From Actinobacteria bacterium IMCC25003 (GTDB lineage: Bacteria > Actinomycetota > Actinomycetes > Nanopelagicales > Nanopelagicaceae), in the NCBI GenBank assembly GCA_002284855.1, contig CP015603.1, positions 1,178,001 to 1,242,000 of the forward strand: a stretch of 64,000 nucleotides of DNA, written 5' to 3'. Position 1 is the first letter of the stretch, and every line of letters starts with the position of its first letter. The notes under the pieces are model-generated. The model saw only the letters and a list, made by a program, of their open reading frames with translations. It did no database searches and was not told the DNA's origin. A program made the position numbers and the translations under genes. Below are positions 9,618-18,428 of this stretch, one piece after another.

Positions 9618-10103
9618 TCATATCGCTCTAAGTCTTTGAATTTCCTGTAGATCTACTCCTCTAAATGGTTCGAGAGCTACCTCCCATTCTTTCCCAAGAG
9701 CCCTCTCGAGATTCTCACGAATTTCCACATCGTCGAAGTGAGCAAGCGCCTTACGAATGACATCTTCGCTTACGAGAATTGTTCCAACTGCATCGACCGT
9801 GGCGCGATGGATTCCAAGGTCCGGTGTGCAACGGAAAATTTCTCCACCATCTTTTCCGAGTTCGCTGACTTCAAACCGCAGGTAATGCCAATTCTTGAGC
9901 GCTGTCGCAATCTTTGATGCTGTGCCCAGGGGCGCCCGATATTCGAGTGTTGTGCGAACGGTGCCAGGAGCTAGCGGTTGATCACGCCAGAAGATGTTTT
10001 GTGGTGCGCCGAGAAGAGAGTTGAGACCCCACTCAATATGTTGGCGCAGGGCAGTTGGCGCGGAGTGGATGACAACCAAACCGGCGAGGTTTTTTTCATG
10101 CAT
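9618..10103 (-). CDS. DUF3145 family protein
   Basis: A 161-residue protein matching the actinobacterial DUF3145 family in length and in recognisable segments such as HIEWGLNSLLG, YRAPLGTASKIATAL and LRFEVSEL. The function is unknown; the family is nearly confined to Actinobacteria, so it supports the taxonomic placement. No signal peptide or membrane segment is seen. It ends just before the SIMPL gene's promoter. AGGAG about 10 bases before the ATG may be its Shine-Dalgarno. Confidence 0.8.
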   Translation of the reverse strand: MHEKNLAGLVVIHSAPTALRQHIEWGLNSLLGAPQNIFWRDQPLAPGTVRTTLEYRAPLGTASKIATALKNWHYLRFEVSELGKDGGEIFRCTPDLGIHRATVDAVGTILVSEDVIRKALAHFDDVEIRENLERALGKEWEVALEPFRGVDLQEIQRLRAI

Positions 10104-10420
10104 GTGGTGCTCCTAGCAAGGTGCGATTTGTGCGACCTTCCCCGATCCACAACGACTACCAATTGCTAGTGAGTGCTCTATTTATACAACTTTCCGCCGA
10201 CTTTGTGAATATAGGCGATTTCGACCATCGATTTGAGCGTGATCTGGCAGAACTGGGAATAGGAATACGCGTAGGTAGCAGGTACGCTTTTCCCTAGTCG
10301 GACGCTTTATCAGTACCCGTTGTTAGATTTACTTCTTTACTCGGTATGGCTGTAGCAAGACGAAGACTGGTGGTCGAGGAATTCTCGAACTCCCAACATA
10401 TCGAAGGAATAGTAAAAAAT
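10104..10420. other. 317-base intergenic region between divergent genes
   Basis: No convincing gene lies here. A 7-bp inverted repeat CTAGCAA (10113-10119) / TTGCTAG (10163-10169) encloses a second pairing AAGGT/ACCTT and could fold in the 5' leader of the DUF3145 mRNA. TCGAG-GAATT-CTCGA at about 10373-10387 forms a small hairpin in the likely leader of the cold shock gene. A long structured leader is common for cold shock mRNAs. I could not fix a promoter. Confidence 0.4.
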
Positions 10421-10624
10421 ATGGCAACAGGTACAGTTAAGTGGTTCAACTCTGAAAAGGGTTTCGGTTTCATTGCAGTTGATGGTGGCGGACAAGATGT
10501 ATTCGTTCACTACTCAGCAATCCAAGGAAACGGTTACAAGTCCCTTGAAGAGGGTCAGTCAGTTTCATTCGAGGTCGTCCAGGGTCCAAAGGGTCCTCAG
10601 GCAGACGCAGTGAACGCTAACTAA
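10421..10624 (+). CDS. cspA: cold shock protein
   Basis: A 67-residue single cold shock domain that binds single-stranded RNA and DNA. Both RNP motifs are intact: KGFGFI (RNP1) and VFVHYSAI (RNP2), after the usual [10 protein letters not shown] start. An upstream GTG-type extension to 10346 is possible in frame but would add 25 unconserved residues, so ATG 10421 is chosen. It is monocistronic with a strong terminator, in keeping with an abundant small protein. Confidence 0.95.
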   Translation: MATGTVKWFNSEKGFGFIAVDGGGQDVFVHYSAIQGNGYKSLEEGQSVSFEVVQGPKGPQADAVNAN

Positions 10625-10635
10625 TTTCACTTACA

Positions 10636-10674
10636 AATAAGGCCCGTCGAGAAATCGGCGGGCCTTATTTTTTT
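10636..10674. terminator. intrinsic terminator after the cold shock gene
   Basis: AATAAGGCCCG pairs with CGGGCCTTATT over 11 bp, followed by a run of T. It also lies just beyond the stop of the convergent M23 peptidase gene and can act for both. Confidence 0.88.
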
Positions 10675-10677
10675 CCG

Positions 10678-11262
10678 CTACTTCTTGGGAACTGGCGGAA
10701 TCTCGCCAACTTTAGCTTTCAGCGCGGCGACAGCCTTTGCTGGTGATAAATCTTTTCCATTCTTCCAGGCATCGAGATACTTCCACGGTAGAACTTCACC
10801 GCGACGTACCCACCAGATATCTACAGGTGTGGGCCATGAAATTCCAAAATGTAGATGTGGCGCAGTTCCACGAGCGCTCCCTGTAGATCCAATTGCACCG
10901 AGTAGCTGACCACCCTTAACTTCTACTCCAGGTTGAATGCTTGCAGGGATGGAACGTAGGTGCGATCCGTAATATCGAACTCCATCGACACCGATAATCG
11001 AGACGTAGAGTCCGCCGCGATCGATTCCCAGGTTGGTCTTTCCGCTCCACAGGTCGGTGCGATTTACTTCATCGACAACTCCATCAATCGGTGAAACGAA
11101 ACGACAGCCGGCCTTCGCCAAGATATCTGTGGCGGCATAGTCGTGATGCGCTCGTGCGTAATTGACTTCGCAATCAGCCACAGGAAATGTATATATCGGT
11201 GCAGCGTAGGCAGATGGCAAGGTAGTAAATAAAAGAGTGAGTACAAGAAGTTTTCTCAACAT
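10678..11262 (-). CDS. secreted M23 family metallopeptidase
   Basis: A 194-residue exported protein. The signal peptide (MLRKLLVLTLLFTTLPSAYA) has an AYA-type cleavage site. The M23/LytM zinc motifs are present: HHDYAATD (His and Asp ligands) and HLHFG. Such enzymes cut peptide cross-links in peptidoglycan, often during division or remodelling. The domain makes up almost the whole mature protein, with no binding module. TAGGCT at 11270-11275, 7 bases before the ATG on the coding strand, suggests a leaderless transcript. Confidence 0.9.
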   Translation of the reverse strand: MLRKLLVLTLLFTTLPSAYAAPIYTFPVADCEVNYARAHHDYAATDILAKAGCRFVSPIDGVVDEVNRTDLWSGKTNLGIDRGGLYVSIIGVDGVRYYGSHLRSIPASIQPGVEVKGGQLLGAIGSTGSARGTAPHLHFGISWPTPVDIWWVRRGEVLPWKYLDAWKNGKDLSPAKAVAALKAKVGEIPPVPKK

Positions 11263-11287
11263 ATCGGTAAGCCTAACGAAGTTGAGA

Positions 11288-12265
11288 TTAATTCTTGAGA
11301 GCGGCGCGGTCTAACTTGGCTGTGACAATCATGTGAGGAACAGTGAGGGCCCAGATAGTGACCAATGTGAGCCAGAGAAAGTTATCGCTCACATTCTGGT
11401 GCGAAAATCCAGCAAGAAGTGCAACAAAGATCAAAGTTCCAGCTAGCGCCGGAAGTCCAGGAATGACAGCGTGCATAAATGCACCTCGTGAATTTCCCTT
11501 TTCATATGCCGCAATTGACCGTGGCAGAAGTGATGTAAGTCGAGCTGTGTGGCGCATCGCATGCCAGCAGCCAAAATAGACGGCAAAGGCAACAAGTGGT
11601 GGCGCAACTGAAGCTAGGGTTGCCAGAAGAGCAAGATCAAGTAAATCCCGATATCGCTTCCGTGAAATCAGAGCCATCGCTGAAAGTGTTGTGATGACAG
11701 CAACTGCAATTTGAATTTCAGATGTATATCCGTGATGCCAATTAATGAGTGAGTTATTTACCTTGGTGAGAGCTTCAGTGCTTCGGTTATTTACAAGGGG
11801 GATAACAACGGGAAGCAAACCTGCGGCAGGGGCATATGCCCATAGAGGTAGCGATGAGGAACTCCCCCTAAGTCTGTTGAGTTCTGAAATAAATGCACTG
11901 TCACCTATTCCAAAGTGGGTAGCGCTCATAATCACTACTGCGATAAATCCCCAGATATTCCATTGCAGGATAGCCCAGATTGCAGCAAGTGCAATTGCAA
12001 CATAGATGAAGATAAATATCGCCATCTTGATTGGCTGCGCTTTAGGAAGGGTGACGAGATGATCAAGGGCACCATGTGGAATACCAATGGCGAGAGCTAC
12101 AACTGCCATGACAACCTGCCAGTTAAGTGAATCGGCCCCGAGCCATGATGAGAAAAGTATTGATAACACAATGGCAACTGCAACGATGGCGCTGGAAAAG
12201 GTGCGCACTCTCGAAAATGTCTTTAACTTGGCCATCTCCATAACCGCCACAGTAGCAAGATTCAT
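11288..12265 (-). CDS. blh: beta-carotene 15,15'-dioxygenase (Brp/Blh family)
   Basis: Integral membrane enzyme that cleaves beta-carotene into two retinal molecules, the chromophore of rhodopsins. Several hydrophobic helices and the conserved histidine segments are visible: GIPHGALDHL, SATHFGIGD and CWHAMRHTARL, which hold the iron ligands in the Blh family. ATG 12265 is the outermost start; ATG 12241 (giving MEMAKLKTF) is preferred because TACTGT at 12249-12254 lies 7 bases upstream of it. The gene is divergent from crtYc-crtYd, whose product beta-carotene is its substrate. No rhodopsin pump is in the window, but a heliorhodopsin lies at 46763-47524. Confidence 0.9.
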   Translation of the reverse strand: MNLATVAVMEMAKLKTFSRVRTFSSAIVAVAIVLSILFSSWLGADSLNWQVVMAVVALAIGIPHGALDHLVTLPKAQPIKMAIFIFIYVAIALAAIWAILQWNIWGFIAVVIMSATHFGIGDSAFISELNRLRGSSSSLPLWAYAPAAGLLPVVIPLVNNRSTEALTKVNNSLINWHHGYTSEIQIAVAVITTLSAMALISRKRYRDLLDLALLATLASVAPPLVAFAVYFGCWHAMRHTARLTSLLPRSIAAYEKGNSRGAFMHAVIPGLPALAGTLIFVALLAGFSHQNVSDNFLWLTLVTIWALTVPHMIVTAKLDRAALKN

Positions 12266-12289
12266 CGCTATCTATGCAAAAATGTAGGT

Positions 12290-12625
12290 ATGAAACATTG
12301 GTCCTATATGGGGATGCTTATCTTCACCCTCTGCGGATCGGGCTGGCTTGAAATCGTTCTCAAGACCGGTGTATTACGTCGCCTCAAAAGAGCGGCGCTA
12401 AGCATCCTTCCAATCAGCACTCTCTTCCTTATCTGGGATGCCTATGCAATCTCCAAGGGCCACTGGTTCTTCGACCGCGAACAGATGCTCGGCATTGTTG
12501 GGCCGCTCAATATTCCGCTTGAGGAATATCTCTTCTTTATCGTGGTGCCCCTTGCTGCAATCTTGACCATTGAAGGCGTTACAACGGTGAAGCCTCACTG
12601 GCGCAAAGGAGAGTTCGGCGAATGA
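12290..12625 (+). CDS. crtYc: lycopene cyclase domain protein, subunit C
   Basis: A 111-residue membrane protein of the heterodimeric actinobacterial lycopene cyclase, with three hydrophobic segments and the conserved NIPLEEYLFFIVVP motif. Together with CrtYd it closes both ends of lycopene to give beta- (or related) carotene. The stop overlaps the start of crtYd by 4 bases (ATGA), so the two are translationally coupled. The upstream gap to blh is only 24-48 bases and must hold both promoters. The other carotenoid genes (crtE, crtB, crtI) are not in the window. Confidence 0.9.
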   Translation: MKHWSYMGMLIFTLCGSGWLEIVLKTGVLRRLKRAALSILPISTLFLIWDAYAISKGHWFFDREQMLGIVGPLNIPLEEYLFFIVVPLAAILTIEGVTTVKPHWRKGEFGE

Positions 12626-12927
12626 TTTACTCCGATATCGCAATCGCCGCTTTTGGCATTGCAGTGATGGTCGATCTCTTTATATTTAAGAACTCGATGT
12701 TAACTCGCGCAGCATTCTGGACTTCGTACGCAATCATCTTGCCTTTCCAATTACTTACGAATTGGTGGCTAACTTCTCGCAATATCGTGATGTACAACCC
12801 TGATGCAATCATCGGAGTGCGCATCTGCTCTGCGCCCGTTGAAGACCTACTCTTCGGATTCGCGCTCGTTTTGAGCGTAATGGGAATGTGGGAGTTCTGG
12901 GGCCGCAGAGGAATGCAACGCCACTAA
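12622..12927 (+). CDS. crtYd: lycopene cyclase domain protein, subunit D
   Basis: A 101-residue partner of CrtYc with three membrane segments and the equivalent motif SAPVEDLLFGFALV; the Pro-x-Glu-Glu/Asp motif is shared by both subunits. In Actinobacteria such as Corynebacterium and Brevibacterium the paired small subunits form the active cyclase. It ends convergently 4 bases from the alanine dehydrogenase gene, with no clear terminator in between. Confidence 0.9.
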   Translation: MIYSDIAIAAFGIAVMVDLFIFKNSMLTRAAFWTSYAIILPFQLLTNWWLTSRNIVMYNPDAIIGVRICSAPVEDLLFGFALVLSVMGMWEFWGRRGMQRH

Positions 12928-12931
12928 AGCT

Positions 12932-14011
12932 TTAGCCGTGCGCGGCTGCAACTGCTGCGTACATAATCTTGCCTTCATGGACATTGAGTCCTGCTGCAAG
13001 AGCCGCATCATCTTCCATAGCTTTCTGCCAACCCTTATTCGCAAGTGCGAGTGAGTATTTAAGAGTTGCATTAGAGAGAGCTGCAGTTGATGTTGCTGGA
13101 ACTGCTCCAGGCATATTCGCTACGCAGTAATAGAGCGAGTTATGCACTTTAAATGTTGGGTCAGCATGCGTTGTTGCGTGCGAGCCTTCGAAGCAACCAC
13201 CTTGATCGATAGCAACGTCGACCAGCACTGATCCTGGCTTCATCTTGGCAACCATGGCATCAGTGACAAGCTTTGGAGCAGCTGCACCTGGAATAAGTAC
13301 ACCACCGACAACGAGATCAGCCTCCATGCAGTACTGCTCAATTGAGTAAGGAGATGATGCAACTGTCTTTACTTGTCCATGGAACATCTCATCAATTTCA
13401 ACGAGGCGCTTGAGATTAATATCGAGAAGAGTGACATCTGCGCGAAGGCCGATTGCCATTGCAGCAGCTGAAACACCCACGCTTCCGCCACCCAAAATAA
13501 CGACCTTACCTGGAGCAACTCCTGGAACTCCCCCGAGTAATACTCCACGTCCACCATTAGGGCGCTGCAGTGCAGCTGCACCAACTTGAATAGACATACG
13601 TCCGGCAACTTCTGACATTGGAGCAAGAAGTGGGAGGAAGCGATTTACTTCAACAGTTTCGTAGGCGATCGCTGTGATGCCTGACTTCACAATGGCATCG
13701 GTGCATTCGCGCGATGCAGCAAGGTGAAGATACGTGAAGAGAATCTGGCCCTTACGCATGCGGTGATATTCCTCCGCTACAGGCTCTTTCACCTTAATGA
13801 TCATCTCGGACTTCGCCCAGACCTCATCGGCGGTATCGAGAATTGTGGCTCCTGCTTTTACATATTCAGCATCTGTGATTGCTGAGCCAATACCAGCGTT
13901 CTTTTCGACGAATACGGTGTGGCCGGCGATGACAAGGGAGTGAACTCCTGCCGGTGTAGTTGAGACTCTAAATTCATTGTTCTTAACTTCTTTTGGGATA
14001 CCGACAAGCAC
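12932..14011 (-). CDS. ald: alanine dehydrogenase
   Basis: NAD-dependent reversible deamination of L-alanine to pyruvate and ammonia. At 359 residues it has the family's typical length, starts MLVGIPKEVKNNEFRV, contains the catalytic Lys/His region (FTYLHLAA) and the nucleotide-binding GGGSVGVSAAAMAIG near residue 170. The start is GTG 14011, preceded by Shine-Dalgarno AGGAG at 6 bases. In an organism with peptide uptake genes (see the dpp cluster) it probably serves amino acid catabolism. Confidence 0.95.
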   Translation of the reverse strand: MLVGIPKEVKNNEFRVSTTPAGVHSLVIAGHTVFVEKNAGIGSAITDAEYVKAGATILDTADEVWAKSEMIIKVKEPVAEEYHRMRKGQILFTYLHLAASRECTDAIVKSGITAIAYETVEVNRFLPLLAPMSEVAGRMSIQVGAAALQRPNGGRGVLLGGVPGVAPGKVVILGGGSVGVSAAAMAIGLRADVTLLDINLKRLVEIDEMFHGQVKTVASSPYSIEQYCMEADLVVGGVLIPGAAAPKLVTDAMVAKMKPGSVLVDVAIDQGGCFEGSHATTHADPTFKVHNSLYYCVANMPGAVPATSTAALSNATLKYSLALANKGWQKAMEDDAALAAGLNVHEGKIMYAAVAAAHG

Positions 14012-14066
14012 AATTAACTCCTAGAAATAGTCGACGTTGACTCTTTGAACTTAACTGATGCTACTC

Positions 14067-16175
14067 CTAAAGAGCTTTTATATGGAACAACAAACCAGTC
14101 TCTGGTTTCAAGACTGGAAGTTGCAGACCAATATGCGCAAGTTGATCACCAGTTAAATTGAGTGCTGGCCACCAACCTGGCGCCTTCTTTTGTGTGAATT
14201 CTGAGGCGCTCAGTTCTTCTATTACTGTGAGTTGATAGAGAGTTTCCTTATCAAGCCCATCAAAAGTTGTAATGAGGGGCCCAAAATTATCTGCAGAAGT
14301 GAGCTGCATATAAGTAAAGATCGCTTCCTTCTTATCGAGTGCAACTGTTCCATAAAGCTGCGCATCGCCGACAATTTCATCGCTGCGAACTACGGTTCCT
14401 GAGTGCAAGAGATCGCGATGCTTCTTATAGAAATTGATATAAGCCTTAAGAGTTTCAGTCTCTGCTGCATCTGCCTCATTGATATCCCACTCAATACCGG
14501 CATGGCCAAAGAGTGCGTTGAGTGCGCGGAATGAAACTGAGTGCGTGCGATGCATCTGATGTCCCACAGTTGGACCAACGTGGGTGCCAAGGAATTCAGG
14601 CGGAATCACAAGTCCTGTCCATCGCTGAATCTGCTGGCGCTCCAGTGGATCATTCTGATCTGATGTCCAGAAGCGATCGGCATGCTCAATCATTCCGAGA
14701 TCAACACGTCCGCCACCAGAGGCACATGATTCGATTTCAAGCCCTGGATGGCGCTTCTTGAGCTCATCAAATATTCGGTAAATCGCTTCAGTCTGCTTGC
14801 GCACAACAGGGCGCCCATCAGAGATGGGATCTGTTAAATGTCGATTGTGATCCCACTTGATGTAGGCGATGTTGTACTCAGAGAGAACCGCATCAACTTG
14901 GTTGAGTACGTGGTTGTAGGCGCCTTCTTTTGTGAGGTCCAGAACTTGTTGCCAGCGACCTTCTACAGGAATGCGCCCAGGCTCTTGGAGAATCCAGTCT
15001 GGATGCGCACGGTATAAATCAGAGTCACGGTTGACCATCTCTCCTTCAAACCAGAGACCAAATTCGATGCCCTTGTCATTGATGTACTTAATAAGCGGTG
15101 CAAGACCACTTGGCCATACATCTTGCGAGACAACCCAGTCACCAAGGCCAGCACGGTCATTGCGACGAGAACCAAACCAACCATCATCTAAGACAACGCG
15201 CTCGACGCCAATTTCGGCAGCCTTATCAACCATCTTTCGGATGCCTTCTTCGTTGTGATTGAAGTAGACGGCCTCCCACATGTTAAGTGTGAGCGGACGT
15301 GGCCGAACCTTTGTGATGTGATTGCTGCGAGAGCGAATCCATGAGTAATGATTATTGGTAAGGCCATCAAGTCCACGGTCGCTAAATGTGGCGATGGCAC
15401 GTGGAGCTACATAACTCTCGCCTTTCTTCAAAATAACTTCACCTGGAAGTAAGTATTCGCCTGCACCAATTGATTTATGTCCATCAATCAAACGCTCGAC
15501 ATGGTGGATATTGTTTCCAGACCACGCCATTGCAAGTGACCAAGCTTCACCGTGGCGGAATCCTGTTGCATGGTTGAGTGCAACTTGAGTGATTGTGTAA
15601 TCGTGCCCTGAACGTCCTTCAAAACTCTCGCGAGTTAAAACTCCATAATCAATGGAGCGACGCTGTGGTTGGCGCTCTTTTGTCCAATGCCCATAGAAAT
15701 CGAGAACCTCATCAGCCTGCTCAGCCAGTGGCAACCAATACAAAAAATGCTCGAGGTAGTAATCACCTTCAGATGTATTTGTCACCTTGGCATCCATCAA
15801 CAAAATATCTGAAGCTGTCAGCGTGTATGTCATCTCGATTTCAATACCTGCAATTGCATCAAGGAAGAGTGCCACCATCGATTGATCTTTCTGCACTGCA
15901 CTCTTTACGGTAAAGGCATTAGAGGCGTTGACTCCCCCACGATGACCACGAAGCGCTGGGTGGCCAATCCACCCGCGTGCATGTTCACGAAGAATGAGAT
16001 TTCCTGGAGCAACATCAAGGCCACCATGAAATGCGGGCTTGGTGCGCGCTGCGCGAATGGATTCAGCTGCGCTCTTATCGATAGCGCCTAACTTCTTTCC
16101 CCAGTAAAGAACTTCGAGGGAATCTCCGTCATGGGCGAAGATGATTGATGAGCGCGATTGGCTGAGATGAATCAT
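14067..16175 (-). CDS. alpha-galactosidase (GH36)
   Basis: A 702-residue cytosolic enzyme (no signal peptide) removing alpha-1,6-linked galactose from raffinose-type sugars or galactolipid and galactoglycerol head groups. The GH36 nucleophile lies in YIKWDHNR and the acid/base in WTSDQNDPLERQQIQ; the WFGSRRND and NMWEAVYFNH segments are also typical. TAGGAT at 16182-16187 on the coding strand is 6 bases before the ATG, so the mRNA is likely leaderless. Released galactose could enter the galT-galK pathway encoded at 30332-32584. Confidence 0.93.
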   Translation of the reverse strand: MIHLSQSRSSIIFAHDGDSLEVLYWGKKLGAIDKSAAESIRAARTKPAFHGGLDVAPGNLILREHARGWIGHPALRGHRGGVNASNAFTVKSAVQKDQSMVALFLDAIAGIEIEMTYTLTASDILLMDAKVTNTSEGDYYLEHFLYWLPLAEQADEVLDFYGHWTKERQPQRRSIDYGVLTRESFEGRSGHDYTITQVALNHATGFRHGEAWSLAMAWSGNNIHHVERLIDGHKSIGAGEYLLPGEVILKKGESYVAPRAIATFSDRGLDGLTNNHYSWIRSRSNHITKVRPRPLTLNMWEAVYFNHNEEGIRKMVDKAAEIGVERVVLDDGWFGSRRNDRAGLGDWVVSQDVWPSGLAPLIKYINDKGIEFGLWFEGEMVNRDSDLYRAHPDWILQEPGRIPVEGRWQQVLDLTKEGAYNHVLNQVDAVLSEYNIAYIKWDHNRHLTDPISDGRPVVRKQTEAIYRIFDELKKRHPGLEIESCASGGGRVDLGMIEHADRFWTSDQNDPLERQQIQRWTGLVIPPEFLGTHVGPTVGHQMHRTHSVSFRALNALFGHAGIEWDINEADAAETETLKAYINFYKKHRDLLHSGTVVRSDEIVGDAQLYGTVALDKKEAIFTYMQLTSADNFGPLITTFDGLDKETLYQLTVIEELSASEFTQKKAPGWWPALNLTGDQLAHIGLQLPVLKPETGLLFHIKAL

Positions 16176-16216
16176 GGCTTAATCCTAATGAGCCACCCCG
16201 TAAGATTGGTTAGGAC

Positions 16217-16290
16217 GAGGCGGTAGCTCAGTTGGTTAGAGCCCCGAACTCATAATTCGGTCGTCGTCGGTTCGAGCCCGACCCGCCTCA
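16217..16290 (+). tRNA. tRNA with CAT anticodon (probably elongator Met)
   Basis: A 74-base cloverleaf: acceptor GAGGCGG/CCGCCTC with discriminator A, D arm GCTC...GAGC, anticodon stem CCGAA/TTCGG with loop CTCATAA, and T arm GTCGG-TTCGAGC-CCGAC. The anticodon is CAT. It lacks initiator features, so it reads Met internally, or Ile AUA if TilS modifies it; the sequence alone does not settle this. CCA is not encoded. Confidence 0.93.
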
Positions 16291-16358
16291 CTCATAAATG
16301 CCTGAAAGGTGCAGATTCACCTACCGATTACCTTCTATTCACCTAGTTGCGCCAAACT

Positions 16359-18428
16359 ATGGCCGTGAAAGAAGTTGTAGCGCAGTATCAAGATCGCGAG
16401 CTCACCTGGCTCGACTTCGATACCCGCGTCCTGGAACTCACTGAAGATCCAACAATTCCGCTTCTTGAGCGACTTCGCTTCTTGGCCATCTTCTCCTCGA
16501 ACCTTGATGAATTCTTCATGGTGCGTGTTGCTTCATTGAAAGCGAAGATTGAACGTGGAAGCACCACTATCAACTCTGCGGGTTACGCTCCGAAGGAGCT
16601 GCTCAGTGTTGTGCTCAAGCGCACTCAAGAGCTTGTCAATATTCAAGCTGAGCGTTTTCGCGACGTGATCATCCCTGAACTTAGCGCCGAAGGTATTGAA
16701 TTTGTAAAGATTGCAGATCTCACAAGCGAAGAGCGTGACCATCTTAAGGATTACTACAACAAGCGAATCTTTCCGGTATTGACTCCGCTTGTAGTCGACC
16801 CTTCCCACCCATTCCCATATATCTCGGGTCTATCACTCAATATCGGCGTCAATATCGAATCAAGTGAAGACCACGACATCAGCTTCGCTCGTGTCAAAGT
16901 GCCATCTAACTTGCCGCGTTTTATTCGAACTTCAGATACCTCGAATTTTAGATTTGTACTTATCGACGAGCTCATCGCCGAACACCTTGCCGAACTCTTC
17001 CCAGGCGTAAAGCTCAAGGACCACTTCTTCTTCCGCGTGACCCGAAATCAAGATCTTGACCTTGATGAAGATGAGACAGATGACATCCTTGAAACGATGG
17101 AGAAAGAACTTACCCGTCGCCGCTTTGGACCTCCGGTGCGACTCGAAGTAGATAAGGTCATTAACTCAGAAGTGCTTAATGAGTTGATGGATGAGCTTCA
17201 AATTGAGCCTCATGATGTTATTAAATATGACTCGCCGCTTGATCTTCGTAGCCTTAATCAGATCGCTGACTTGGACTTCCCGCACCTCAAGTACAAGCCG
17301 TTCCGTAGCGAAACAGCGCCAGAACTTCGCGATGTCGACTCTGAATCGACTGATTCTTTCTTCGCAGCCGTTCGCAAAGGAGAGATTCTCCTTCACCACC
17401 CGTATCAATCTTTTACTTCCTCAGTAGTGAAGTTCCTAGAAAATGCTGCCCAAGACCCACATGTATTGGCAATCAAGCAGACTCTTTATCGAACTTCAGG
17501 AGATTCACCGATTGTTGAAGCGCTGATTGAGGCCGCTGAAGCAGGTAAGCAAGTCTTGGCAGTTATTGAAATTCGCGCCCGCTTTGACGAAATGGCAAAC
17601 GTTCGATGGGCTCGCAAACTTGAAGAAGTCGGCGTTCACGTTGTGTACGGATTGATGGGACTTAAGACTCACGCGAAGTTGTCACTCGTTGTACGTGAAG
17701 AAGGCGATGTACTTCGTCGTTATTGCCATGTGGGCACCGGTAACTACAACCCCAAGACTGCTCGCTTCTATGACGACCTTGGAATCCTGAGCTCTGATCC
17801 GGTCTTGGGTGAAGATTTATCGCGACTCTTCAATGAACTCTCTGGATACTCTGCAAAACATGATTATTCACGGCTTCTCGTTGCACCTCACAGTCTTCGC
17901 AAAGGACTTATCTCACGAATAAAGCGTGAGACTCGAAATCATCTCGATGGTAAGCCTGCCTGGATTCGCCTCAAACTTAATTCACTTCTCGATGAAGAGA
18001 TCATCGACACAATTTATGAGGCAGCAGATGCTGGGGTGAAAGTTGAAATTATTGTCCGCGGTATTTGTTCTATCCAGCTTAATAATCAGGCTCGCCGCGA
18101 GAATATAAAGGTCCGCTCAATTTTAGGTCGCTTCCTCGAGCACTCTCGTATCTACTACTTCCGTAACGATGGAGCTGAGGATTACTTCATCGGAAGTGCA
18201 GACGTTATGCATCGAAATCTTGATCGCCGTGTCGAGGCACTTGTTCGCATTGAAGCTGAAAAGCATAAAGCAACACTTAAGTCCATTCTTGATGACTCAG
18301 TCTCAGATTCATACTCAACGTGGATACTCAATGTTGAGAATAAGTGGATTCGAAATGTGCAGGATCACGATGGCAACTACCTAGTGAACTTCCAAGATCA
18401 CTTTATTGAGAAATTTAATCGCGCGTGA
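16359..18428 (+). CDS. ppk1: polyphosphate kinase 1
   Basis: Makes polyphosphate from ATP, reversibly. At about 690 residues it has PPK1 length. The N domain begins RELTWLDFDTRVLEL, the phosphorylated His is in the LKTHAKLSLVVR segment, and the second active-site region is IGSADVMHRNLDRRVE. ATG 16359 (MAVKEVVAQY) is preferred over TTG 16347. The last 4 bases overlap mutT1, and ppx follows convergently, so synthesis and breakdown of polyphosphate are encoded side by side. Confidence 0.95.
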   Translation: MAVKEVVAQYQDRELTWLDFDTRVLELTEDPTIPLLERLRFLAIFSSNLDEFFMVRVASLKAKIERGSTTINSAGYAPKELLSVVLKRTQELVNIQAERFRDVIIPELSAEGIEFVKIADLTSEERDHLKDYYNKRIFPVLTPLVVDPSHPFPYISGLSLNIGVNIESSEDHDISFARVKVPSNLPRFIRTSDTSNFRFVLIDELIAEHLAELFPGVKLKDHFFFRVTRNQDLDLDEDETDDILETMEKELTRRRFGPPVRLEVDKVINSEVLNELMDELQIEPHDVIKYDSPLDLRSLNQIADLDFPHLKYKPFRSETAPELRDVDSESTDSFFAAVRKGEILLHHPYQSFTSSVVKFLENAAQDPHVLAIKQTLYRTSGDSPIVEALIEAAEAGKQVLAVIEIRARFDEMANVRWARKLEEVGVHVVYGLMGLKTHAKLSLVVREEGDVLRRYCHVGTGNYNPKTARFYDDLGILSSDPVLGEDLSRLFNELSGYSAKHDYSRLLVAPHSLRKGLISRIKRETRNHLDGKPAWIRLKLNSLLDEEIIDTIYEAADAGVKVEIIVRGICSIQLNNQARRENIKVRSILGRFLEHSRIYYFRNDGAEDYFIGSADVMHRNLDRRVEALVRIEAEKHKATLKSILDDSVSDSYSTWILNVENKWIRNVQDHDGNYLVNFQDHFIEKFNRA

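Noticed and set aside
10346-10420. Extended N-terminus for the cold shock protein
   Set aside because: Adds 25 residues not found in cold shock proteins, which start MATGTVKWF as from ATG 10421.
16217-16290. Initiator tRNA-Met
   Set aside because: The first acceptor pair is a normal G-C pair and the anticodon stem lacks the three G-C pairs of initiators; an elongator Met or Ile2 tRNA fits better.
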